Positions 56,824 through 64,000 of a stretch of DNA of 64,000 bases are shown in pieces. This DNA is from an alpha proteobacterium U9-1i (GTDB lineage: Bacteria > Pseudomonadota > Alphaproteobacteria > Caulobacterales > Aquidulcibacteraceae), in assembly GCA_000974665.1 (NCBI GenBank), contig BBSY01000001.1, positions 186,001 to 250,000 of the forward strand. The letters are read 5' to 3'. The stretch's first letter is position 1, and the number at the start of each line of letters is the position of its first letter. A program made the translations under genes and the position numbers. Under the pieces are notes generated by a model. The model was not told where the DNA came from and did no database searches. It was given only the letters and a program-made list of their open reading frames with translations.

Positions 56824-56852
56824 AGGGGTTTGCGGCCGGCCTAAAAGCCCCT
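56824..56852 (+). terminator. Possible weak terminator hairpin after the methyltransferase
   Basis: AGGGG at 56824-56828 pairs with CCCCT at 56848-56852, with adjoining T and A tracts that extend the stem around one bulge. There is no clear T-run after it. Confidence 0.3.
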
Positions 56853-57101
56853 CAGTCAGCCTCAACCCAGCGAGAGCACGTGCCCGTCCGCTTCGCACCT
56901 TGAAGGCGGATCGCGAACCCCGAGATGACCCTGCTCCGCCCGCCAGGGTGCTCGCACGTCACATCGCCGTTTGAACGTCCGCGAGCCCCTATTTCGAAGT
57001 CTGGCCCGACGGCTCTTGATGCCCCGATGCAGAGGTGTATTGCGCGACTGTCGCTAACGTCCGCTTGTGAGAAAACTCACATCGCCGCCTGCGTCTGAAA
57101 T

Positions 57102-57178
57102 TGTTTAGGTTTCTAAGACGCCCGCCTCTGAGTGGTCGCGTCGGGTCGCGCTTGGCGGACGTCTCAGAAACCTAAACA
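57102..57178. mobile_element. 77-bp inverted-repeat element, probable insertion-sequence remnant
   Basis: Arms at 57102-57126 and 57154-57178 are inverted copies of 25 bp with 23 matches, starting TG and ending CA, separated by 27 bp. This is what two IS ends look like after internal loss, or a miniature element. The right arm runs into the RHS frame and supplies its stop, so the RHS gene was truncated here. No target-site duplication was recognised. A perfect 6-bp stem with AAAA loop lies nearby at 57066-57081. The rest of the 56798-57101 spacer holds nothing I recognise. Confidence 0.55.
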
Positions 57179-58696
57179 TTTGCGATCATATGTGCCGCCG
57201 CCATTGCGCTCATACCAGACGATCGGTTCATCAACGCCCGGCCCGTGCGCATAACGGCGCGTCATCACGTTTGACGTATTGTATTCAGCGATGAGGCTCG
57301 CGCCATCGTACAAGAAGCGTGTCGTCACCGCCCCGCCACCGGGATTGGCGACATATTCATACAAGCGCCCACCCGGATCGTAGCTCAGTGTCGATGAGCT
57401 CGGTCCGCTGATCAGACGATTGTAGATGTCATAGGCATAGACGCTGTTGGTGAGATTGCCGCGCGCATCATAGCTCTGATTGGTCCCGCCGACGCTCGTA
57501 TATTGGTTGAGCCCGTTGTCGGCGTAATTGATCGTCGTCGGCGATGCGGGCGTCCATTGGAAATTGGTATTGTCGTTGGCGCGGGCGAGGATCTCGCTGG
57601 CTTCATTATAGGTGAAGCTCAAGGTCTGATCGTAGGTCGTGGACGCCAGATTGTTGGCGAGCGCTGAAAGCCGGCTTTCGGTGTCGTAGCTATAGGTCTC
57701 GGTCGTGCCATTGCCGCGCGTCAGCGAGCTGCGGCGGCCGAGATTGTCGTAGGCGTAAGTCGCAAGCACGCCGACGCCTGAGCCCGCACCATTTTCACGG
57801 ATCACGGTCACAGCGCCTGAGACGTCATAATCGTAGCTCAGATAAAAGCTGTCGGGCCATGTGACGCGTGTGCGCCGACCGGCTGCATCATATTGATAGC
57901 TGACCGTCCCGCGCGGCTGGGCTTCGCTAAGGAGGCGCGAGAGCTGGTCGTACGTGTAGGTGAGCGTCTGGCTGTTGGCCGCAACCGTCAGCGTGCGGCC
58001 GAAATTATCGTAGGTGCGTGTGATATCCGGGGTCGATCCGGAGGCATCGGCCCCAGTGAGACGTCCCAGATTGTCGTAGGTAAGCGCAATCGTCGCGTCG
58101 TCGCGACGGGTTTGTTGGGTCAGCAGACCAAATGTTGACCCGCTTGAATTGCTGTAAGTGTAAAGCTCGTTGTCGCTCGAGTTTGAAGTGTTTGCGGTCG
58201 AGGGATGAGGATAGCGCACCTCCACCAAGCGATCATGGCCGTCATAGATGTTGGTGGTGCGGTTTGAGCCTGCATCGGTGATGGTCGAGACGAGACCATT
58301 GTTGGTGTAGGTGAGCGTCTGCTCGGTGATCGCCGCCGCCGTCCCGTAGCCTTGAGTAACGGTCGAGACTTCATCGGCGTTGGTGTAGGTGGTGCGGGTG
58401 ATGCGATCAGCGCCGCCCGTGCCTTGCGTGCACGCCGCGGTGGCGCCGGCGAAATCGGCGCTGTTCATCCTGAGCGTCGCGCATTCTGGCAGACCGTTGG
58501 CCAGATAATTCTGCTGCACCACGCCGCTGGTCGACCAGCTGTCGGTGTAGACGGCCCTCCCCTCGGCGGTCACGCGGATCGGCTGGCCACGGAAATTGTA
58601 AGTGGTGGTGTCCTTCTGCAGCGTCTGGAACGTGGTCCAGCTTGCAGGCGCGACCGAAAGATCGCCGCTCACTAGCTTCGAACGGAATCGCGTCAA
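57164..58696 (-). pseudogene. RHS/YD-repeat protein, truncated
   Basis: 510 residues of YD repeats (TYDNLGRLTGADA, TYDQLSRLLSEAQ, YAYDNLGRRSSL, YSYDTESRLSAL) and then the conserved RHS-core end RRYAHGPGVDEPIVWYE. In intact RHS proteins this is followed by a hyperconserved segment and a variable toxin or effector tail; here it stops after GGGTYDRKCLGF, where the inverted-repeat element begins. The N-terminus also lacks a signal or encapsulating domain. It is probably a non-functional core fragment. No immunity gene is seen. Confidence 0.75.
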
Positions 58697-58933
58697 TGAT
58701 CGGTTGGGTGCTCGCCAAGCTCCGAGCCGCCAAAAGACATTCGGGTTCGGGATGAGTCTTCATGGTGTTGCTCTGAACGACTGAATTCATTTTCGTCGAT
58801 TCGTGCCGCCGACAACGCAAGACTTTGCCCTTAGACGCTCACGACGCCGCGGGTAGAAGGGTGGGTATGAGGCGAGAGCACGCGAGCGCCGCGAGCAATT
58901 CGCGTATAATTTCAGCTTGATGCGAAATGGGGA

Positions 58934-59009
58934 TGGTGGAGCCTAGCGGGATCGAACCGCTGACCTCCTGCATGCCATGCAGGCGCTCTCCCAGCTGAGC
59001 TAAGGCCCC
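58934..59009 (-). tRNA. tRNA-Ala (anticodon GGC)
   Basis: 76 bases including encoded CCA. The acceptor stem GGGGCCT pairs with AGGCTCC (one G-T wobble), the D arm contains AGCTCAGCTGGGAGAGC, the anticodon stem CCTGC/GCAGG encloses ATGGCAT (anticodon GGC), and the T arm contains GGTTCGATCC. Orientation is minus, upstream of the RHS fragment. Confidence 0.97.
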
Positions 59010-59077
59010 TTCTTTGGGAGGGCGGAACCTACGCTCCGCCCCCATTTCGTTCAAGTCCGTCAGTTCACGTGCGCGCT

Positions 59078-59566
59078 CTAGCGCTCGTCGTCATCGCTGG
59101 CAGGGATTTCACCGATTTCATCCTCGGGGAATTCCTCTTCGTCTTCGAGCAACGGCACGCTGTCGTCATCAGCGGCGTCGTCCTCAAGGTCAGCCTCGCC
59201 TTCGGAGAAGCCTTCCGGAATTTCGTCGTCGTCCTTGGCGACGGTGTCGTCGTCTTCGTCATCGCTGACCAGAACTTCGGCATCGGCTTCGACATCGACC
59301 TCAGCGGTTTCTTCTTCCGCTTCTTCGTCGTCGTCGTCACCCTCGCCCTTTTTCTTGGCCTTCGCGGCGGCTTCTTCGTCATCGTCCTCGTAGGCCGGAT
59401 CGTGTGCGGCGACACGGCCGCGGCCGCGCTTCGCACGTACGCCTTCTTCAACCGGATCGAAGCTGGTGGTGCACTTCGGGCACACAGCCGGGCGACGACG
59501 AAGGTCGTAGAATTTCGCGCCGCAATTGGGGCAGATTTGCTTCTCGCCCAAATCCGTCTTGGCCAA
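59078..59566 (-). CDS. FYDLN-acid domain protein (TIGR02300 family)
   Basis: 162 residues from a TTG at 59566. AAGGAG stands 6 bases before it and the protein then begins (M)AKTDLGEKQICPNCGAKFYD, as in the family, so the TTG is preferred over the ATG at 59644. A zinc ribbon (CPNC at about 13-16, CPKC about 19 residues later) and FYDL are followed by an extremely acidic, low-complexity tail with a lysine patch (AKAKKKGEG). The function is unknown; the family is common in alphaproteobacteria beside aroA, as here (divergent). Confidence 0.88.
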   Translation of the reverse strand: MAKTDLGEKQICPNCGAKFYDLRRRPAVCPKCTTSFDPVEEGVRAKRGRGRVAAHDPAYEDDDEEAAAKAKKKGEGDDDDEEAEEETAEVDVEADAEVLVSDDEDDDTVAKDDDEIPEGFSEGEADLEDDAADDDSVPLLEDEEEFPEDEIGEIPASDDDER

Positions 59567-59692
59567 GACGTGCTCCTTTTCGCCGCGACCCCTTGAAAAA
59601 GCCCGGCGGGGCGCTCGCTTGCCACCAACCGGGGGCCCTGTCAAAAGCTTTGTCGCGTCTTATTCAGCAGCTTGCGGAAGGGCCGAAATCCG

Positions 59693-60985
59693 ATGCGTCT
59701 CACGGCGCGCGCCGGAGCGCGGGGAAGCGGCCAAATCCATGGCCGCGGCCGCCCGCCTGGCGACAAATCAATCTCCCATCGGGCGCTGATTCTGGGTGGC
59801 TTGGCCGAGGGCGAAACCGCGATTGAGGGCCTTTTGGAGGGCGACGACGTGCTGCGAACCGCCGCGGCCGTGCGGGCGCTTGGCGCGGACGTGGGCCAAC
59901 TGGGCGGCGGGCGCTGGCGTGTGACCGGCGCGGCCGGCTTCAACTCGCCAGCGGAGGTGCTCGATTGCGGAAACTCCGGCACCGGTGTGCGGCTGCTGAT
60001 GGGCGCGGCTGCGGGTTATCCACTGACGGCCCATTTCGATGGCGATGCCTCGCTGCGCAGGCGGCCGATGGGGCGGATCGCCGAGCCGCTGCGGTTGATG
60101 GGCGCCGCATTCGATGGCGAACGTTTGCCGCTGACGCTGAGAGGCGGGTCCCTCACCGGCATCGTTCATCATTCGCCGGTCGCTTCAGCGCAGATCAAAT
60201 CTGCCGTGCTGCTGGCCGGCCTAAACGCTGATGGCGAGACGGTTGTCGTCGAACCAGCCGCATCGCGTGACCACACCGAGCGGATGCTGAAGGCGTTCGG
60301 CGCGGACATCGACAGCGTCGACGGCGCGCCGCGCGTGCGGCGTTCGCGCTTGCAGGCCTCGCCGGTTTCGGTTCCGGCTGATCCCTCCTCCGCTGCGTTT
60401 CCGCTCGCCGCGGCGTTGATCGCCGGCGGCGAGGTGCGGCTCGACGGCGTGATGATGAACGCGTTGCGCGTCGGGCTTTTCGACACGCTGGTTGAGATGG
60501 GCGCCGACATCGCGTTTGAAAATCGCCGCGAGCAGAGCGGCGAGGCGATTGCTGACATCGTCGTGCGCCGCAGCGCCTTAAAGGCGGCGGCGCCCCCGGC
60601 GGCGCGCGTGCCGTCGATGATCGATGAATACCCGATCCTCGCCGCCCTCGCCGCGTTCGCCGATGGCGAGACGCGGCTCATCGGCGCTGAAGAATTGCGC
60701 GTGAAAGAAAGCGATCGCATCGCGTTGATGGTTGCGGGCCTTCGCGCCTGCGGCGTTGACGCTGAAGAGCTGCCAGACGGGCTGATCGTACGCGGCGGCG
60801 GTCCGAACGGCGTGCGCGGCGGCGCCGAAATCGTGACCCATGGCGATCACCGCATCGCCATGTCGTTCCTCGTGCTGGGTTTGGCCTCGCGCGAGCCGGT
60901 GAGTGTTGATGAGGCGGACATGATCAACACGTCGTTCCCGGGTTTCGCCGGCTTCATGCGCGCCTTGGGCGCAGACATTTCCTGA
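59693..60985 (+). CDS. aroA: 3-phosphoshikimate 1-carboxyvinyltransferase (EPSP synthase), class II-like
   Basis: 430 residues from the ATG at 59693. It joins PEP and shikimate-3-phosphate in aromatic amino acid synthesis. [12 protein letters not shown] (PEP/S3P binding), [57 protein letters not shown] and [10 protein letters not shown] are all present. The pattern is that of class II (CP4-like) enzymes of alphaproteobacteria. The position that is Ala in glyphosate-tolerant CP4 (GNAATG) is Gly here (GNSGTG). An upstream in-frame start at 59672 is less likely. Confidence 0.95.
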   Translation: MRLTARAGARGSGQIHGRGRPPGDKSISHRALILGGLAEGETAIEGLLEGDDVLRTAAAVRALGADVGQLGGGRWRVTGAAGFNSPAEVLDCGNSGTGVRLLMGAAAGYPLTAHFDGDASLRRRPMGRIAEPLRLMGAAFDGERLPLTLRGGSLTGIVHHSPVASAQIKSAVLLAGLNADGETVVVEPAASRDHTERMLKAFGADIDSVDGAPRVRRSRLQASPVSVPADPSSAAFPLAAALIAGGEVRLDGVMMNALRVGLFDTLVEMGADIAFENRREQSGEAIADIVVRRSALKAAAPPAARVPSMIDEYPILAALAAFADGETRLIGAEELRVKESDRIALMVAGLRACGVDAEELPDGLIVRGGGPNGVRGGAEIVTHGDHRIAMSFLVLGLASREPVSVDEADMINTSFPGFAGFMRALGADIS

Positions 60986-61040
60986 ACGCATGCGCCGGCG
61001 CGGCGCCGAGGCCGCTGCGAGAACGCTTCTTCCGCTCCTT

Positions 61041-61301
61041 CTAAGCCTCGGGCCCTCTTGCATCCGTTGGATCGAACGGATCGGCGCTGCGATGCTTGAG
61101 GAATTTGCCAAAAGTGGTACCGCCAAACGCTGGTAGGCCAATCGCCAACGCGCCAATCAAAAGCGTTTGCAGCGGCAGCTGCCAACCCATTGCAATGGCT
61201 GCCGCGCTGACTAGGCCTGCAACCCACCAAGACCGCATAAACGTGCAGATCACGAAGGCGATGCCGGCAACCCAAAGAACCGTGTCGATTCCATCAGGCA
61301 T
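61041..61301 (-). CDS. Small hypothetical membrane protein
   Basis: 86 residues with three hydrophobic helices (TVLWVAGIAFVICTF; WWVAGLVSAAAIAMGW; LLIGALAIGLPAFGG) and a charged tail KFLKHRSADPFDPTDARG. It overlaps the end of the DAACS symporter gene by 8 bases and is presumably co-translated. No family was recognised. Confidence 0.6.
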   Translation of the reverse strand: MPDGIDTVLWVAGIAFVICTFMRSWWVAGLVSAAAIAMGWQLPLQTLLIGALAIGLPAFGGTTFGKFLKHRSADPFDPTDARGPEA

Positions 61302-62544
61302 TGGCTTCTCGCTCCTTTTCACCCGCGTTCAGGATCGACGTCGCGGCCAAGTCTCCCGTCACGTTGCCCAAGGTTCGGAAGATGTCCGGGATCACTTCGA
61401 TGGCGATGAGGATACCGAGCAATTCGGTCGGCACGCCGAGCGCGATGGAAATCGGAGCGACCGAGGCGATGAAGGAAATCTGCCCCGGCAAGCCTACGCT
61501 GCCGATGCTGACGCCGTAGGCGACGACAATGGCGCCGAGGATTTGCAGGAAACTCGGCTCGATGCCGTAAAGGTGCGCCACGACCATGCAGACAGCGAGG
61601 TTCGCGACGGGGCTTGTGAAGCGGAACACGGCGACGGCGAGCGGCAGGATGAGGTCGATCACACGATCCGGGATGCCAAGATTGCGCGCGGCTTGGATCA
61701 TCGCCGGCAGCGACGCGAGTGAGGATTGCGTCGAAATGGCGATCGCCCACACCGGCGCGGCGGCGGTGGTGAATTTGCCGATGGGTTGGCGGCCCCAAGT
61801 GATGGCGATGAACCAGGCGACGATGGTGACGGCGAGTGTGACGATCGAGACGATGGCGGCGTATTGGACCAACGTGCCGGCCGCGCCAAAGCCAGCGCGG
61901 AGGCCGACGCCAAGCGCCAAAGCGAACACGCCGAACGGACCCGCCAACAGCACCCAACGCACGATGATCACCATCGCTTCCGAGACGGCGCGGAAGAGAT
62001 TGACGATCTGATCGCGCAACGTCGCCTCAAGCCGGGTCGCGGCGAAGCCAAAGAACACCGCGAACACCACCAGCGGCAGGATCGCGCTTTCGGCGGCGGC
62101 AGCGACGGGGTTGGCGGGCGCGAGTCCCTGGATCCAGGCGATCAGCGTCGGCGGCTCAGCGATCTGCGCACTCGCCCCGCCGGCGCCCGAGATGAAAGCA
62201 TCCGCCGCCTCGCGCGGGATCGGCCAAAGCGCCAGAACGCCCTCGGTGGCGTAGATGCCGAACGCGCCCGCAAACAATAGCAGCACCGTAAACAACAGCA
62301 CCGCGCGCGCGGCGAGCTTGCCCGTGGCGGCGGCGTCCTGCACCGACGCGATGCCGACGACGAGCAGCGAAAACACCAGCGGCACCACCGTCATGCGCAG
62401 CGCATTGAGCCAGAGGCCGCCGAGCGCCTCGACGATCTCGGCCGCCTGCCTCCATTCAGCGGCGCCATCCGCGCGGATCAACGCGCCCGCGACAAGGCCG
62501 AGCGCCAGCGAAGCCAGGACGATCAAGCTGAGCGAAGTTTTCAC
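61294..62544 (-). CDS. Dicarboxylate/amino acid:cation symporter (DAACS family)
   Basis: 416-residue secondary transporter with the GltPh fold. About eight transmembrane helices and two re-entrant loops are suggested; landmarks are LRMTVVPLVFSLLVVGIASV, WAIAISTQSSLASLPAMIQA (serine-rich hairpin 1) and GSVGLPGQISFIASVAPISI (hairpin 2). The NMDGT motif that binds sodium is altered to VANLAVCMV here, so coupling or substrate may differ from the archetype. It is followed by the small membrane protein. Confidence 0.85.
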   Translation of the reverse strand: MKTSLSLIVLASLALGLVAGALIRADGAAEWRQAAEIVEALGGLWLNALRMTVVPLVFSLLVVGIASVQDAAATGKLAARAVLLFTVLLLFAGAFGIYATEGVLALWPIPREAADAFISGAGGASAQIAEPPTLIAWIQGLAPANPVAAAAESAILPLVVFAVFFGFAATRLEATLRDQIVNLFRAVSEAMVIIVRWVLLAGPFGVFALALGVGLRAGFGAAGTLVQYAAIVSIVTLAVTIVAWFIAITWGRQPIGKFTTAAAPVWAIAISTQSSLASLPAMIQAARNLGIPDRVIDLILPLAVAVFRFTSPVANLAVCMVVAHLYGIEPSFLQILGAIVVAYGVSIGSVGLPGQISFIASVAPISIALGVPTELLGILIAIEVIPDIFRTLGNVTGDLAATSILNAGEKEREANA

Positions 62545-62629
62545 GGCGGCGCTGTCCCCAATCCAAGATCGGTCCTGGTAGCCCAGCGCACGCGGCGGCG
62601 CCAGCGTGAGACGATAAAGCGACGCTTTG

Positions 62630-64000
62630 CTATACGGCGGCGACCGGCGCTTGCGCAGAAGCGCTCACCGTCGGCATCGCCGAACGCCTAAATTCCAGCG
62701 CGCCGTCATCGAGCTTTCCGTAGCGCAGCTCCATAAGGTCGTGGGCGTAGCTTTGGTTCTGCTTCCACGGCGCTTGTGAGGTCTGTTTCGGCAGCTTGTC
62801 AGCCACGCGCGTAAAATAGCCCGAGGAAAAATCCACGAACGGGCGCTCGTCGGGGTGCGCGAGATTCATCCGCGGCGTCGCCTGGACGAAATTGTTCTCG
62901 TCCATGAAATTGATCAGGCGCGCGACATACTCGCTGATGAGATCGGCCCGGAGCGTCCATGACGCGTTGGTGTAGCCGAACACGGACGCGAAGTTTGGCA
63001 CATCGGAGAACATTGCACCGCGATAGGCGAAAAGCTTGCCCGTCTCGACCGGCCTGCCGTCCACCAGAAGCTCGGCAGCGCCGAACATCTGCAGATTGAG
63101 CCCCGTCGCAGTGACGATGATGTCCGCTTCAAGCTCGCGCCCGGATTTGAGCTTGATGCCGGCCTCGGTGAACGTATCGATGTGATCGGTGACGACCGAA
63201 GCGTGGCCATCGCGGATGGCTTCGAACATGTCGTTGTCCGGCACCAGACAGAGGCGCTGCTCCCACGGATTATAGCTGGGGGTGAAATGCGTCTGCATGT
63301 CGTAGTCGGGGCCTAGCTGGGCGCGAATGAGCGCAAGCAAGCGTTCCTTGGTTTTTTGCGGACGAGCGCGCGCCAAACGAAAAAAGAATTGCTGAAACAC
63401 GACTTTGCGTAAGCGCGTGAGATCGTAAGCGAACCCAGCCGGCAGCACCTTCCGCATCCAGTTGGCAAGCTTATCTTCCGCCGGCATCGACACCAAGTAG
63501 CTGGGCGAGCGCTGCAGCATCGTCACGTGCGCGGCGCGGTCGGTCATAGCTGGCACCAACGTCACCGCAGTGGCGCCGGAGCCGATTACGATCACCCGCT
63601 TACCGGCGTAGTCGAGATCGGCCGGCCAATGCTGAGGATGGACGATCCGACCTTTGAAGCGCTCGCGACCGCTAAACTCAGGTGTGTAGCCTTCGTCGTA
63701 ATTGTAATAGCCGGCGCACATCAGCAGAAACTTGGCGACGTAGTGCTTGATCTCGCCCTCGTGCTCGGCCTCTACAGTCCAGCGCGCGGTGGCTGAATCC
63801 CAGCTGGCGCGCTTAACCTTGTGCTTGAAGCGGATATGGCGATCGATGCCGTAAGCAGCGGACGTTTGGGCGACATATCTGCGGATCGACGGGCCGTCGG
63901 CGATGGCCTTGGCCTCTGTCCACGGTTTGAAACTGTAGCCCAAGGTGAACATGTCGCTGTCGGAGCGAATGCCAGGGTAGCGGAAGAGATCCCAAGTGCC
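62630..64000 (-). CDS. Flavin-containing (Baeyer-Villiger-type) monooxygenase, N-terminus beyond window
   Basis: 456 residues up to the window edge, frame open at base 64000, so the N-terminal FAD-binding Rossmann motif is outside. The NADPH-binding VIVIGSGATAVTLVP and the Baeyer-Villiger fingerprint FKGRIVHPQHWP (F-x-G-x3-H-x3-W-P) are present, followed by IIVTATGLNLQMFG of the second dinucleotide domain. It should oxidise ketones or related substrates using NADPH and O2; the substrate is unknown. An internal ATG at 63952 is not the true start. Confidence 0.9.
   Translation of the reverse strand, partial: GTWDLFRYPGIRSDSDMFTLGYSFKPWTEAKAIADGPSIRRYVAQTSAAYGIDRHIRFKHKVKRASWDSATARWTVEAEHEGEIKHYVAKFLLMCAGYYNYDEGYTPEFSGRERFKGRIVHPQHWPADLDYAGKRVIVIGSGATAVTLVPAMTDRAAHVTMLQRSPSYLVSMPAEDKLANWMRKVLPAGFAYDLTRLRKVVFQQFFFRLARARPQKTKERLLALIRAQLGPDYDMQTHFTPSYNPWEQRLCLVPDNDMFEAIRDGHASVVTDHIDTFTEAGIKLKSGRELEADIIVTATGLNLQMFGAAELLVDGRPVETGKLFAYRGAMFSDVPNFASVFGYTNASWTLRADLISEYVARLINFMDENNFVQATPRMNLAHPDERPFVDFSSGYFTRVADKLPKQTSQAPWKQNQSYAHDLMELRYGKLDDGALEFRRSAMPTVSASAQAPVAAV

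Overview
The window looks like chromosomal DNA of a GC-rich alphaproteobacterium, most likely Caulobacterales (Hyphomonadaceae or Caulobacteraceae). The best evidence is a chemotaxis cluster with the gene order known from Caulobacter crescentus (MCP, STAS/CheX, CheY, CheA, CheW, CheR, CheB, CheY, CheD, CheU, CheYIII, CheE). Further support comes from a class II (CP4-like) EPSP synthase, an alphaproteobacterial FYDLN-acid protein (TIGR02300 family) and an ABC permease/M1 peptidase fusion. The organism cannot be named from this window alone; the Mn-oxidase-like genes recall manganese-associated Hyphomonadaceae, but that is only an association.

Layout. 1-3766: a uronate (pectin/alginate breakdown) regulon on the minus strand, with a truncated TonB-dependent receptor, kduD, kduI and a LacI-type regulator. 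The palindrome TGACACCGGTGTCA and close variants recur four times in front of these genes. 3805-6056: an overlapping histidine kinase/OmpR-type regulator pair. 6174-6776: a glutathione S-transferase. 6773-19326: about 12.5 kb of chemotaxis genes on the minus strand, mostly overlapping by 4 bases, with an OprB-type porin and a soluble globin-coupled receptor at the upstream end. 19617-24849: a Crp/Fnr regulator, the ABC permease/aminopeptidase fusion and its ATPase. 24951-30206: a UvrD/Rep-like helicase, a UMF1-type MFS transporter and a diheme cytochrome c lipoprotein.

30203-35249: a tightly overlapping five-gene operon (two acyltransferase-like proteins, a ThiF/E1-like enzyme, a polytopic membrane protein and a nitroreductase) that looks like an uncharacterised modification or biosynthesis pathway. 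35323-37449: malate synthase G. 37542-41743: an accessory stretch with the decayed tail of a hybrid histidine kinase, two unfamiliar membrane proteins and 680 bp without a convincing gene.

41744-56797 is the most interesting part. It holds a heavy-metal-type two-component system (divergent), an orphan IS3 OrfA, a 2291-residue animal-type heme peroxidase carrying RTX calcium-binding repeats (MopA-like), a secreted multicopper oxidase with all four copper motifs, a SCO copper chaperone fused to cytochrome c, and a SAM methyltransferase. The two enzyme classes implicated in bacterial Mn(II) oxidation lie next to each other here, with a candidate copper-delivery and electron-transfer partner.

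57102-64000: a palindromic remnant of an insertion element that ends a truncated RHS gene, tRNA-Ala(GGC), the FYDLN-acid protein, aroA, a small membrane protein, a DAACS symporter and a flavin monooxygenase that runs off the right edge.
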